Of a DNA stretch of 64,000 nt, positions 1 to 9,245 are shown piece by piece. This DNA comes from Alteromonas sp. M12 (GTDB taxonomy: Bacteria > Pseudomonadota > Gammaproteobacteria > Enterobacterales > Alteromonadaceae): the NCBI RefSeq assembly GCF_037478005.1, contig NZ_CP144164.1, positions 372,001-436,000 on the forward strand. The letters are read 5' to 3'. The notes under the pieces are model-generated. The model saw only the letters and a program-made list of their open reading frames with translations. It was not told the DNA's origin and did no database searches. The first letter of the stretch is position 1. The number at the start of each line of letters is the position of its first letter. Position numbers and translations under genes: made by a program.

Positions 1-36
1 TTTAAGGCTGTATATACAAGTATTAAAAATGCTTGA
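1..36 (+). CDS. Possible 3' end of an upstream gene (partial)
   Basis: Frame 1 is open from the window edge and stops at TGA 34-36, giving 11 residues (FKAVYTSIKNA). A similar C-terminus (hydrophobic, F-K-x-V) is common in initiating sugar transferases of exopolysaccharide loci, which would suit this position, but 11 residues cannot identify a family. It may simply be an open edge. The next 78 bases up to the glycosyltransferase hold only a short GAACA triplication (about 46-60) and a possible ribosome binding site. Confidence 0.25.
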   Translation, partial: FKAVYTSIKNA

Positions 37-114
37 ATAATAAAGAACAGAACAGAACAGTCTAGGAAGTGGTTCGAGCGTGAATTTAGTTGGCAATTTT
101 AATAGGGATATAGC

Positions 115-1374
115 TTGAAACTGCTTTTGAAAAGTTTAAATTATGCGCCGGAATTAACCGGAATCGGTAAGTACAACGGTGAAATGTGTGAAGCTTTTGT
201 AGAAAAAGGTGTGAACGTAACTGCAATTGTCGCGCCTCCTTATTATCCCGAGTGGAAAGTTCACACTGGCTATCGTAAGTTTTGGTTTAAGTCTGAAATT
301 AAAAACGGTGTAGAGCTAGTTCGTTGCCCTTTGTATGTGCCTGAAAAAGTTACCACCATTAAGCGTTTACTGCATTTAGCTACCTTTGCCTTTAGTTCCG
401 GTTTAGCACTTTTTAGTCGTCTTTTTAAAAAGCCGGATGTGATCATTTTGGTTCAACCTACTTTGTTCTGTGCGCCTTTGACTTTGTTGTATGCCAAATT
501 AACTGGCATTACAACGGTTTTACATATTCAAGACTTTGAAGTCGATGCAATATTTGGCCTTGGGTTAATGGGGGATGGTAAAGCTGCTAGTGTCGCTAAG
601 AAAATTGAACGTTGGTTAATGTCTGGTTTCGATGCTGTATCGACTATTTCTTATAGTATGTTAGAAAACGCGAAAAAAAAGGGTGTGCCAGAACAGAAAT
701 TAATTCATTTTCCCAATTGGTCAGATACTACTTTTGTGACTCCAGATACCGACGGTTCTGTTTTGCGCCAAGAGTGGGGATTTAGTAACCAAGATAAAAT
801 TGTACTTTATGCTGGTAACATGGGCGCGAAGCAAGGCTTGGAAATTGTTTTAGATGCTGCCAGTGCTTTACGAGAAAACAGCCAAATCAAATTTGTATTT
901 GTTGGGGCTGGGGCTATTGTTGATAAGCTAAAAACAATGGCAAGTGATCTTGAATTGTCGAATGTGTATTTTAAACCTTTGCAACCTTGGGAGTTAGTAC
1001 CCCAATTGCTTGCTATGGCTGATATCCATTTGGTGATTCAGAAAAAAGGTGCTGCAGATGCGGTTTTACCTTCAAAACTAACCAATATATTATCCGCTGG
1101 TGGTCATGCAATTGTCACCGCGGAAGAAGATACAGAATTGGGGCGTATTGAAAAAGAACAGCCTGGCATCTATGAGTGTATTGAGCCGGAAAGTATTGGT
1201 ACACTAGTGTCAGCAATAGAAAGCTCTATTAAAAAGAACACCACGAAACACAATGAGGTGGCACGAAAGTTTGCGCTGTCCCATTTAGATAAAAATGTCA
1301 TCATTGATAGATTTATTAGTAGATTAACAGAGATAACGGAATCAAATTCAGATTTTGCAAAGGAAATAAAATGA
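115..1374 (+). CDS. WcaI-like glycosyltransferase (GT4 family)
   Basis: A 419-residue cytoplasmic glycosyltransferase expected to add one sugar to a lipid-linked exopolysaccharide repeat unit. The N-terminal half carries the GT4 opening pattern ([13 protein letters not shown], residues 8-20), and the C-terminal half has the nucleotide-sugar domain with [12 protein letters not shown] (about 233-244) and the PSKLTN loop (about 323). The layout and N-terminus resemble the colanic acid enzyme WcaI. It starts with TTG at 115 after a GGGA-type ribosome binding site, and its TGA overlaps the ATG of gmd (ATGA), so the two are translationally coupled. Adjacency to gmd and fcl suggests a fucosyl-containing polymer. 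The acceptor and the exact sugar cannot be read from the sequence. Confidence 0.8.
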   Translation: MKLLLKSLNYAPELTGIGKYNGEMCEAFVEKGVNVTAIVAPPYYPEWKVHTGYRKFWFKSEIKNGVELVRCPLYVPEKVTTIKRLLHLATFAFSSGLALFSRLFKKPDVIILVQPTLFCAPLTLLYAKLTGITTVLHIQDFEVDAIFGLGLMGDGKAASVAKKIERWLMSGFDAVSTISYSMLENAKKKGVPEQKLIHFPNWSDTTFVTPDTDGSVLRQEWGFSNQDKIVLYAGNMGAKQGLEIVLDAASALRENSQIKFVFVGAGAIVDKLKTMASDLELSNVYFKPLQPWELVPQLLAMADIHLVIQKKGAADAVLPSKLTNILSAGGHAIVTAEEDTELGRIEKEQPGIYECIEPESIGTLVSAIESSIKKNTTKHNEVARKFALSHLDKNVIIDRFISRLTEITESNSDFAKEIK

Positions 1375-2492
1375 CAAAAAAAGTCGCATTGGTAACTGGG
1401 GTTACAGGTCAAGACGGTTCTTACCTGGCTGAGTTCTTATTAGAAAAAGGTTATGAAGTTCACGGTATCAAACGTCGTGCTTCATTATTTAATACTCAGC
1501 GTGTTGATCATATTTATGAAGATCCACATGTTGAAAATGCTAACTTCAAGTTACATTACGGCGACTTATCTGACTCGTCTAACTTAATCCGCATTATGCG
1601 TGAAGTTGAACCTGATGAAGTCTACAACTTGGGTGCTCAGTCTCACGTTGCTGTTTCATTTGAAGCGCCAGAATATACTGCTGACGTAGATGCCTTAGGT
1701 ACTTTGCGCCTGTTAGAAGCGATTCGTTTCTTAGGGTTAGAAAAGAAAACTAAATTTTACCAAGCCTCTACGTCAGAGCTTTACGGTGAAGTACAAGAAA
1801 TTCCACAAAAAGAAACCACGCCATTCCACCCACGTTCACCTTATGCCGTGGCAAAAATGTACGCTTACTGGATAGCAGTAAACTACCGAGAATCTTATGG
1901 TATTTATGCCTGTAACGGTATTTTGTTTAACCATGAGTCTCCGCGCCGTGGCGAAACCTTCGTAACGCGCAAAATTACTCGTGCTATTGCGAACATTGCC
2001 CAAGGCCTAGAAAAGTGTTTATTCCTAGGAAATATGGATGCATTACGTGATTGGGGTCATGCAAAAGACTACGTTCGTATGCAATGGATGATGTTGCAAC
2101 AAGACAAGCCAGAAGATTTTGTTATCGCTACCGGTAAGCAAATTTCAGTACGTGAATTCGTACGTATGTCTGCAGCAGAAGCGGGTATTACGCTTGAATT
2201 TAGCGGCGAAGGCGTCGATGAAATTGCCACGGTAACAGCCGTTTCTGGTGATGATGCACCAGGCGTTAAAGTTGGTGATGTGATTGTGAAAGTTGACCCA
2301 CGTTATTTCCGTCCTGCAGAAGTTGAAACCTTGTTAGGCGACCCTTCAAAAGCCAAAGAAAAGCTTGGCTGGGTACCAGAGATCACAGTTGAAGAAATGT
2401 GTGCCGAAATGGTTCGCAGTGATTTGGATAAAGCCAAACAACACGCCTTGTTGAAAGAACACGGCTATTCGTTAGCAGTATCCAGAGAATAG
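1371..2492 (+). CDS. gmd: GDP-mannose 4,6-dehydratase
   Basis: Converts GDP-D-mannose to GDP-4-keto-6-deoxy-D-mannose, the first committed step to GDP-L-fucose, in the cytoplasm. It is a 373-residue short-chain dehydrogenase/reductase of normal family length. The NADP-binding loop [15 protein letters not shown] is at residues 9-23, the STSELYGEV segment at about 133-141, and the catalytic YxxxK appears as [10 protein letters not shown] near 158-167. It overlaps the preceding glycosyltransferase by 4 bases. The next pathway gene, fcl, follows on the same strand but is separated by an approximately 0.8 kb repeat array. That array may weaken transcript read-through or mRNA 3' decay between two enzymes that act in sequence. 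Confidence 0.95.
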   Translation: MTKKVALVTGVTGQDGSYLAEFLLEKGYEVHGIKRRASLFNTQRVDHIYEDPHVENANFKLHYGDLSDSSNLIRIMREVEPDEVYNLGAQSHVAVSFEAPEYTADVDALGTLRLLEAIRFLGLEKKTKFYQASTSELYGEVQEIPQKETTPFHPRSPYAVAKMYAYWIAVNYRESYGIYACNGILFNHESPRRGETFVTRKITRAIANIAQGLEKCLFLGNMDALRDWGHAKDYVRMQWMMLQQDKPEDFVIATGKQISVREFVRMSAAEAGITLEFSGEGVDEIATVTAVSGDDAPGVKVGDVIVKVDPRYFRPAEVETLLGDPSKAKEKLGWVPEITVEEMCAEMVRSDLDKAKQHALLKEHGYSLAVSRE

Positions 2493-2506
2493 TAAGGTAA
2501 AACTCC

Positions 2507-3323
2507 TTGTAGGCTCGGGCTTCAGCCCGGGTGAAATATTTCAAATGCCGGTATTGTTTTTGATATTGGTACTCCATGGGCTAAAGCCCATGCTACAAAA
2601 TGAAACGAATTAAAATCCGTTGTAGGTCTGGGCTTCAGCCCGGGGGAAATATTTCAAATGCCGGTATTGTTTTTGATTTCGGTACTCCATGGGCTAAAGC
2701 CCATGCTACAAAATAAAACGGATTAAAATTCGTTGTAGGCCTGGGCTTCAGCCCGGGTGAAAATTGCAATTCGGAAGCTGTTTTTGATAACGGTGCTCTA
2801 TGGGCTAAAGCCCATGCTGCAAATTAAAACGGACGAAAATTCGTTGTAGGCTCGGGCTTTAGCCCGGGTGAAATATTTCAAATACCGGTATTGTTTTTGA
2901 TATCGGTGCTCTATGGGCTAAAGCCCATGCTACAAAAAGAAACGGACGAAAATTCGTTGTAGGCTCGGGCTTCAGCCCGGGTGAAAATTGCAACACCGAG
3001 GCTGTTTTTGATATTGGTGTTCCATGGGCTAAAGCCCATGCTACAAATTAAAACGGACGAAAATTCGTTATAGGCTTGGGCTTTAGCCCGGGTGAAATAT
3101 TTCAAATGCCAGTATTGTTTTTGATATCGGTGTTCCATGGGCTAAAGCCCATGCTACAAAATGAAACGGATTAAAATTCGTTGTAGGCTCGGGCTTCAGC
3201 CCGGGTGAAATATTTCAAATGCCGGTATTGTTTTTGATATCGATATTCCATGGGCTAAAGCCCATGCTACAAAATAAAAACGGATAAGAATTCGTTGTAG
3301 GCTCGGGCTTTAGCCCGGGCAAT
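2507..3323 (+). repeat. REP/BIME array 1: seven ~113-bp units plus a partial eighth
   Basis: Units begin with TTGTAGG at 2507, 2620, 2733, 2844, 2957, 3068 (variant TTATAGG), 3181 and 3295, so the spacing is 111-114 bp; the last unit is cut after its first hairpin. Each unit holds two hairpins facing each other. The first has stem CGGGCT/AGCCCG after the GTAGG foot. The second has stem CATGGGCT/AGCCCATG and ends in GCTACAA, the reverse complement of TTGTAGC. Two inverted palindromes with GTAG feet is the organisation of a BIME. Linkers contain a conserved GTTTTTGAT segment and AAACGGA near each unit end. No coding potential is evident; the short open frames across it are repeat artefacts. Confidence 0.9.
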
Positions 3324-3390
3324 ATTATCGCCTTTTGTATACCGAGGGTTTATCTCGGTGAAATGACTATTATTTAAAGAGTAAATCAAC

Positions 3391-4350
3391 ATGAAAAAAG
3401 TTTTTGTTGCAGGCCACAGAGGCATGGTGGGTTCCGCCATCGTTCGTCAGCTGACAAAACAAGGTGATGTGGAAATTGTCACCAAAACTCGCAAAGAGCT
3501 AGATTTGACTAGCCAAGCCGAAGTCAGCGAGTTTTTTGCTAAAGAAAACATCGAACAAGTGTATTTAGCTGCAGCAAAAGTAGGTGGGATCATTGCTAAC
3601 AACACTTACCCTGCTGAATTTATTTATGAAAACCTGATGATCCAATGCAACATTATTCATAGCGCCCACGTAGCTGGTGTGCAAGATTTGCTGTTCTTAG
3701 GTTCTTCTTGTATTTATCCTAAATTGGCTGAACAGCCAATGTCAGAAGATGCGCTGCTTACCGGTACACTTGAACCAACTAACGAGCCTTATGCCATTGC
3801 TAAAATCGCCGGTATCAAGCTGTGTGAGTCATACAACCGCCAATATGGTCGTAACTACCGTTCAGTGATGCCTACCAACTTGTATGGTGAAAACGATAAT
3901 TTCCACCCTGAAAATTCTCATGTTATTCCGGCTCTTATTCGCCGTTTCCATGAAGCGAAATTGGAAGGAAACCCGGAAGTCGTAGCTTGGGGCAGTGGTA
4001 AGCCAATGCGTGAGTTTTTGCATGTGGATGATATGGCCGCAGCGTCTATTTATGTTATGCAACTTGATAACGCTACTTACGAAGCGAATACTCAGCCTAT
4101 GCTTAGTCACATTAATGTGGGAACAGGTGTTGATTGTACTATTCGTGAGTTAGTTGAAACCGTTGCTAAAGTAACAGGCTATGAAGGTGATATTAGCTTT
4201 GATGCGTCTAAACCCGATGGAGCCCCCCGTAAACTAATGAATGTATCACGCTTAAAAGATTTAGGCTGGCAGTACAGCATTTCATTAGAAGAAGGGTTAG
4301 CCAGTACTTATGAGTGGTTCTTGGCAAACCAGGATAGTTTTAGAAAATAA
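3391..4350 (+). CDS. fcl: GDP-L-fucose synthase
   Basis: A bifunctional 3,5-epimerase/4-reductase that turns GDP-4-keto-6-deoxymannose into GDP-L-fucose; cytoplasmic. At 319 residues it has the usual length. The Rossmann motif [14 protein letters not shown] is at residues 8-21, the SSCIYP segment near 107-112 and the catalytic YxxxK as YAIAKIAG near 136-143. It lies downstream of gmd, beyond repeat array 1, and 25 bp before gmm on the same strand. That order (gmd, fcl, gmm) matches colanic-acid-type clusters. The symbol wcaG is a synonym. Confidence 0.94.
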   Translation: MKKVFVAGHRGMVGSAIVRQLTKQGDVEIVTKTRKELDLTSQAEVSEFFAKENIEQVYLAAAKVGGIIANNTYPAEFIYENLMIQCNIIHSAHVAGVQDLLFLGSSCIYPKLAEQPMSEDALLTGTLEPTNEPYAIAKIAGIKLCESYNRQYGRNYRSVMPTNLYGENDNFHPENSHVIPALIRRFHEAKLEGNPEVVAWGSGKPMREFLHVDDMAAASIYVMQLDNATYEANTQPMLSHINVGTGVDCTIRELVETVAKVTGYEGDISFDASKPDGAPRKLMNVSRLKDLGWQYSISLEEGLASTYEWFLANQDSFRK

Positions 4351-4375
4351 GTTTAGTATTAAATAAGAAACCAAT

Positions 4376-4828
4376 ATGTTTTTAGATAAACCCACCTTTA
4401 GCACTGTCATTGCCAGCACACCGCTGGTATCTATTGATTTGGTGATCACCAATGAAAACAATGAAGCGCTGCTTGGGCAGCGCTTAAATCGCCCTGCCAA
4501 AGGTTATTGGTTTGTGCCAGGCGGGCGAATCTTAAAAGATGAATCGCTGGCCAATGCATTTAAACGTCTAACTCAAGAAGAGTTAGGCGAAGCGTTTACC
4601 ATGGCTCAAGCCACTCTGCTTGGTCCTTATGACCATTTTTACCAAGATAATGTGTTTGGGGACGAGTTTACCACCCATTATGTAGCTATTGCCTACAAGT
4701 TAAAATTAATCCAGCCATTAGAAAACCTGCCATTAGATAAACAGCATGGCAGTTATCAGTGGATGCCAATCAGCGAATTGTTAAACAACGATGCCGTACA
4801 CAAACATACCAAATGGTATTTTATGTAG
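4376..4828 (+). CDS. gmm: GDP-mannose mannosyl hydrolase (Nudix), 3' end abutting a REP
   Basis: A Nudix-fold enzyme that hydrolyses GDP-mannose/GDP-glucose to GDP and sugar, probably tuning GDP-mannose supply for gmd. The modified Nudix signature runs from GGRILKDES (about 45-53) through RLTQEELG (about 63-70). Having RL where most Nudix enzymes have RE is a known feature of this family. The protein is 150 residues; from memory the E. coli enzyme is about 160. Here the reading frame ends after KWYFM with a TAG at 4826-4828 that is part of the GTAG foot of the first palindrome of array 2. The C-terminus therefore looks trimmed by about ten residues, with the stop supplied by the repeat. The catalytic core is complete. 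Confidence 0.88.
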   Translation: MFLDKPTFSTVIASTPLVSIDLVITNENNEALLGQRLNRPAKGYWFVPGGRILKDESLANAFKRLTQEELGEAFTMAQATLLGPYDHFYQDNVFGDEFTTHYVAIAYKLKLIQPLENLPLDKQHGSYQWMPISELLNNDAVHKHTKWYFM

Positions 4829-5193
4829 CATGGCCTTCAGGCCATGTTGGTATTTCATAATCCCCCCAATGTAGCATGGGCTTCAGCCCATGGAATCTAT
4901 GAATAATTCTTGCGGGGCTAAAGCACCCGCCTACAGGTGGCAACAACCACGTTGTAGCATGGTCTTCAGGCCATGGAAAAAGGTATAAAGCATTCTCGCG
5001 GGGCTAAAACACCCGCCTACAGGTTGTGAACGTATGACGTTGTAGCATGGGCTTCAGCCCATGGAATCTATGAATAATTCTCGCGGGGCTAAAGCAAGCG
5101 CCTACAGGTTGTGAACGAATCACGTTGTAGCATGGGTTTCAGCCCATGGAATGTATGAACGGTTCTTGCTGGACTAAAGCACCCGACTACAGG
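4825..5193 (+). repeat. REP/BIME array 2
   Basis: It lies between the convergent gmm and nucleotidyltransferase genes and leaves almost no other intergenic sequence. Five GTAGC palindromes (about 4825, 4869, 4953, 5041, 5127) alternate with four inverted palindromes of the form GCGGGGCTAAAGCACCCGC ending in CTACAGG, the reverse of CCTGTAG. Forward stems come in two forms, ATGGGC/GCCCAT and ATGGCC/GGCCAT. Later units are about 86-88 bp and share GAATCTATGAATAATTCT in the inner linker and GTTGTGAACG in the outer one. Confidence 0.88.
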
Positions 5194-5196
5194 TGT

Positions 5197-6309
5197 TTAA
5201 TTGACTAGGTGCTTGATAACACCGCCGAGCAAACGGCGAATGTAAAAAAATGGCATTAAATAACCCGGCTGTTTTCCGTATTTTTGATAAACTTCTTGCG
5301 CTGGTGGAAACGCCATTTCTTTTATAAATAACCATTTTTCGCGAACACTACTGCGCTGTTTCAATGAACGCCAAAACTGGCTAGACCGACTATCCACCCT
5401 TATCAAATAATCTAATTCAGCGTTTGTAGTTGCACCATCCAGTATCTCTATCACGTTTTTAAGACTAGCATCCTCGAAGTGCTGGTTGGCTAGATCGAGG
5501 GCAAACTTTGCTAGTGTGCCAAGTCCCTTCTCATCAACACATTGACGAAAATGAGCTTTTTCAGAATGGGTCATTTGTCGACAAAGTAGCAGCAAGTCAT
5601 ATAACCAAATCAACTTCACCGCATCACCCACATTGCGGTGATGAAGAAGATGCACTATTGCGTGTATTAGCCCGTGAGATTTACACACTAGAGGAATGTT
5701 CCTTAGCGTTTTGGGATCCGCAGCGCCGGCTAATTCATCAAACTTGAGAATGTTTTCCACTCCAAGTTCATTACTTAATCGCAGATGAATATCAAAATCA
5801 ACGTTTACTCCAGGACTTAAGGTTTTACGCATTGAAAATTGGTTGATAATAGCTGTAGGGTTCCACCCTCTTGGATTAGCAAAACCCATCGACTCAAATG
5901 CTGCAACAACAGAGTTTTTATCATCGGTACGGATGATAATGTCCACATCGGCTTTGGTTCGTAATAAGGAATTGGAATAAACAGCGTGACCAAGGGCGTA
6001 TCCTTTAAGTACCACAAATTGAACCCCAGACTCGGTAAGCTGCGTTAAAGTTTGATGGAACTGTTGCTCTAACAATTGATTGCGTAAGCTTTGGTGCATT
6101 TGATAATTGATTAAAGAAGCAAAAAACGTTTTTTTAAGCTTATGATGTTCGAGTACTTGAGCAAGCAACGCGGCCACACCATGTTCAATGGCTATGTCGG
6201 TTAGCGCTTGAGCATCTTGCATACCTATTGATTGCAAGCTTGTAAGATCTGCAAGAATCAACTTACTAAGCTGTACTAGCTTTGGTGTTGTTTGGGGTGA
6301 GTTAAGCAC
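5197..6309 (-). CDS. Nucleotidyltransferase-fold protein of the polysaccharide locus
   Basis: A 370-residue protein resembling the large nucleotidyltransferase family (NTP_transf_5) often found in exopolysaccharide and exosortase loci. The putative catalytic segment is in the N-terminal half: VLKGYALGHAVY followed by a Lys-Ala-Asp-Val-Asp stretch (KADVDIII). The remainder is helix-rich with His-rich patches. Substrate unknown. I chose the GTG at 6309 because GAGGGAG precedes it at good spacing; a TTG at 6339 is possible but has no clear ribosome binding site. With this start it overlaps the ligase gene by 8 bases. Its TAA lies only four bases from the last palindrome of array 2. Confidence 0.72.
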   Translation of the reverse strand: MLNSPQTTPKLVQLSKLILADLTSLQSIGMQDAQALTDIAIEHGVAALLAQVLEHHKLKKTFFASLINYQMHQSLRNQLLEQQFHQTLTQLTESGVQFVVLKGYALGHAVYSNSLLRTKADVDIIIRTDDKNSVVAAFESMGFANPRGWNPTAIINQFSMRKTLSPGVNVDFDIHLRLSNELGVENILKFDELAGAADPKTLRNIPLVCKSHGLIHAIVHLLHHRNVGDAVKLIWLYDLLLLCRQMTHSEKAHFRQCVDEKGLGTLAKFALDLANQHFEDASLKNVIEILDGATTNAELDYLIRVDSRSSQFWRSLKQRSSVREKWLFIKEMAFPPAQEVYQKYGKQPGYLMPFFYIRRLLGGVIKHLVN

Positions 6310-7702
6310 TGGCGCTCCCTCTGCGTTTAGATGGTTCAACTAACTTTAATCCAATGGCTAACAAGGTAAAAAACAGCGCGGATAAGTAAAAAGTAGCAAC
6401 GTTATAATCGAAGCTTGAATGCAATAACAACATTAACAAGGATGCTTGGCAGCCCATTAACAGCCCTTGTTGGGTACTCGATTTGCCCATGAATACTTTT
6501 TTCAGCATAAGTAAAATTGCAATACTAAATATCAAGATCCCGATAATACCTTGGGTCGCGAGGGTTTCAAGGTAGTCGTTATGAGCTCGTTTCGACATTT
6601 CACTGTTACCCAATGATTCAGGTTTATAATGATGTTGAATTAGCGGGTAAGTGCCAGGGCCACTGCCAAATAGCGGGAAATCAGCTATCACACTTAAAGC
6701 CACGCTGTGTAAGTTAGAGCGTGAGCTATCACTAAAACCATATTTTTCGAATCGCTCGAAGGAATTGGAATTCACAAAAATCAGTCCAAGCACCACAATT
6801 ACGCCAAAAATAGATAAAAGTGACTTTCGTTTATTAAGCTTCTGTTGTTGCCAAAATATATAGCGTGCACATATTCCACACATAACCAGCATAAATACCA
6901 AGTTACCACCTCTAGAGTCGGTTTTGGTTAGTACGAAAAACAGTAACAGTGCGATGCAAAGATAGACAAATATTCGCGAGCAGATGATATAAATCAGCGC
7001 ACGTGATAAACGATTATGTTGCCAATTTTTCTTCCGCTTTTTTAGGACATCAAAAGTTAATCCAAGGGCCAGAGGAATGCTCATCGCTAAATAGATGGCA
7101 TATTGGTTTTTGTAACTAAAGGTGCCCCGTATCACCTTGTTCCAATCGGAATCCCAGGGTGGTATGGCCTTTGAAAGTTGGTATTGTCCCCCAGTGTAAT
7201 GATTTACTAGGGAATACAGCGCGGTAGCTGAGGCAACAATTAACAAGCAATACACTAATTTGCTTAATCGCTGTGGCCGTTTTAAAAGTACGTAAGTGAG
7301 CAAAAACAGCATCACTAGGGTGGTGAGTTCGAACCACTCGATGGCAGAGGTGGTAGGAGATAAACTAAGGTACCCATAATCTGTATTCGTATTAAGTTGA
7401 TAATAATAAGCGCTTTGCGGGCTAATTATCGATAATAATTCCATGGGGATTGGAATTAAATAGATACCCAAATACAGCAACCACAACAACAAAACCAATA
7501 GTGGTTTTTGTACCTGCCTAGTCTCCGCAAAAAACTGTTCTTTACCCAAGACTAAAAGAATTAGCCCAAAAGTCGTGATTATCGCGATTGAGGAAAGCTC
7601 CCAAGCCAGTTCAGCACCGTGTAACCACGGTGAAACAATGTGAACAGCCAGTAAACATAAAAATGCGCTAGCTGTTAACCAAGTGCTTATGTGTGTTTTC
7701 AT
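6302..7702 (-). CDS. O-antigen ligase/polymerase-like membrane protein
   Basis: A 466-residue inner-membrane protein with about ten to twelve hydrophobic segments. It carries the Wzy_C/O-antigen-ligase region, including SRGGNLVF in a periplasmic loop and the conserved KRAHNDYLETLATQG motif near residues 368-382. Such proteins polymerise undecaprenyl-linked repeat units or attach glycans at the periplasmic face. Given the Wza/Wzc/CpsB genes upstream in the same operon, a Wzy-type polymerase role is as likely as ligase. Its ATG overlaps the stop of the preceding gene (ATGA at 7699-7702) and its end overlaps the nucleotidyltransferase. Confidence 0.85.
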   Translation of the reverse strand: MKTHISTWLTASAFLCLLAVHIVSPWLHGAELAWELSSIAIITTFGLILLVLGKEQFFAETRQVQKPLLVLLLWLLYLGIYLIPIPMELLSIISPQSAYYYQLNTNTDYGYLSLSPTTSAIEWFELTTLVMLFLLTYVLLKRPQRLSKLVYCLLIVASATALYSLVNHYTGGQYQLSKAIPPWDSDWNKVIRGTFSYKNQYAIYLAMSIPLALGLTFDVLKKRKKNWQHNRLSRALIYIICSRIFVYLCIALLLFFVLTKTDSRGGNLVFMLVMCGICARYIFWQQQKLNKRKSLLSIFGVIVVLGLIFVNSNSFERFEKYGFSDSSRSNLHSVALSVIADFPLFGSGPGTYPLIQHHYKPESLGNSEMSKRAHNDYLETLATQGIIGILIFSIAILLMLKKVFMGKSSTQQGLLMGCQASLLMLLLHSSFDYNVATFYLSALFFTLLAIGLKLVEPSKRRGSASA

Positions 7703-8424
7703 TGTAGCAGTACCCGCTGAATACGGTCGTTATATCGTGAATTAGCGATCAATCGACGAAAAGGCTCAATATTGCCAAATTTACGCATATTCATAGCAGC
7801 TAACCGTGACATATGGAGTTCATTCAGTGCGGCATGGAGCATATTACTAGCAAGAGCCTTATTCTTGAGAGATAAAGTTGCCCAATTCTCTATAAGTAAA
7901 GGAACAAGACGGATCTGGTTCGTCCTTTCGAATGGGCCCAAAGTTAGTGTTTTTGTCAGAGCTGATTGATCTTCCCAATTGTAGTTTTCGTTGTTGACTT
8001 TGGATTGTGCAAGTAAAGTCCAACCTAAATAATCTGACGGTGCCTCTTGGGTCAATAGCAAGGCATAGTGTTCTGCTGATATTAAGTTACTTTCGGGGTG
8101 CTCCAATAAAGCTAAAGTTAGATAGAGTCGGCTATATAGCTCATTGATTTTCGTGGAATCCCTTAATCTGAGTGGTAAAAATGCCAGTCTTTCCGCACGC
8201 TCCAAACGATATATAATTGTAAGTGCTTGAGCAGCGTCCACTGGCTTTTTTTTATTTTCCCACAGACTAATTGTCTGTTCCGGTTTTACAATAAGAACGG
8301 ATGAGATAAAAAACTGACAGGCGAGAATGAGTAAAAAACTTAAAAAAGCAATACATGCTAGTTTGCTGATTTTAGCTAGTTTGTTGGGGGAATGCTTAGA
8401 CGAACTAGTCATGATTGAATTCAC
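7699..8424 (-). CDS. Membrane-anchored protein of unknown function in the polysaccharide operon
   Basis: 241 residues starting at GTG 8424 (an in-frame ATG lies at 8412). One strong hydrophobic helix at about residues 22-47 follows a Lys/Ser-rich cytoplasmic tail. The rest (about 195 residues) is predicted periplasmic, helical and Leu/Ala-rich with a TPR-like feel (ERAERLAFLPLRL, YLTLALLEHPES, AEHYALLLTQEAPSDYLG). I do not recognise a family. Four-base overlap with the O-antigen-ligase-like gene suggests the two are made together, perhaps as partners in polymerisation. Confidence 0.65.
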   Translation of the reverse strand: MNSIMTSSSKHSPNKLAKISKLACIAFLSFLLILACQFFISSVLIVKPEQTISLWENKKKPVDAAQALTIIYRLERAERLAFLPLRLRDSTKINELYSRLYLTLALLEHPESNLISAEHYALLLTQEAPSDYLGWTLLAQSKVNNENYNWEDQSALTKTLTLGPFERTNQIRLVPLLIENWATLSLKNKALASNMLHAALNELHMSRLAAMNMRKFGNIEPFRRLIANSRYNDRIQRVLLQ

Positions 8425-8486
8425 TGCAATTTAGAGAGATAAAGAAATTTATTGGCTGTAAGCCACTAAAAAATAGCATCTACATT

Positions 8487-9218
8487 TCAAAGCCGAGTTT
8501 CATTACCGTCGAAAAGGGATTGTGGATTATTTAACACTAGGTTATTGAGCTTATCTTGGCCAATAATCGCTGGTAAATCTGCAATACTAGGTTTTAAATC
8601 CGGCGCACGTCCTTTCAAGTTATGGCAATCAGAAGCGATAGCAAAGGCTTTGTCTTGTTCAACTAATTGCAATGCCATCTGTTTAACGTCATCCCCAAAT
8701 TTTCCGGTTAAACTGCTGGCGGTAATTTGCAGTGGGCAACCCATATCGGTAAAAATTTCTAGTTTGTGAGGGTGATTCAAAAAGGTTTTATTGCGTTCAG
8801 GGTGCACTATGATGGGAATAATGTCTTTTTGCAGTAGCCAGCGGACTAAATTATCGCTGCCGTGGGGCACATCGATACGAGGAAACTCTAACAAGAAAGT
8901 TTTCTTGCCTTGGTAAGTGCCTAGCCAAGGAATTTGATCTTGCTGCACCAATTGCATAAGCTCAGTGCCAATTCGGATCTCGGCACCTAAACGTAATTCA
9001 ATATCAATATTGGCTTCAATAACCTGTTGTTGAAATTGCGCAAAACGATTGATTAAATCGGCTTTGGTATTTTCATAACGACCAAAATGTATATGTGGGG
9101 TGAGCACTTGTGTTTTCACCCCCTGATCCACAGCCATTTTTAACATTTCCAGCGCTTCAGCCAGAGTTTTTGCTCCGTCATCTACTCCCGGTAATATATG
9201 GCTGTGAATATCTATCAT
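8487..9218 (-). CDS. CpsB/CapC-type tyrosine-protein phosphatase (PHP fold)
   Basis: A metal-dependent PHP-family phosphatase that removes phosphate from the tyrosine-rich tail of the partner autokinase, resetting the export machine. At 243 residues it has the usual length. The metal-binding start IDIHSHILPGVDDGA (residues 2-16) has the HxH at 5 and 7. LTPHIHFGRYE (about 39-49), VHPERN (about 138-143) and SDCHN (about 195-199) supply further ligands. It lies 27 bp downstream of the Wzc-type kinase in the same direction. Gram-negative loci more often use a Wzb-type low-molecular-weight phosphatase, so this pairing is of the CpsB type. Confidence 0.88.
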   Translation of the reverse strand: MIDIHSHILPGVDDGAKTLAEALEMLKMAVDQGVKTQVLTPHIHFGRYENTKADLINRFAQFQQQVIEANIDIELRLGAEIRIGTELMQLVQQDQIPWLGTYQGKKTFLLEFPRIDVPHGSDNLVRWLLQKDIIPIIVHPERNKTFLNHPHKLEIFTDMGCPLQITASSLTGKFGDDVKQMALQLVEQDKAFAIASDCHNLKGRAPDLKPSIADLPAIIGQDKLNNLVLNNPQSLFDGNETRL

Positions 9219-9245
9219 AGCTGGTGTTCCTTCAAGCTATGCAGC

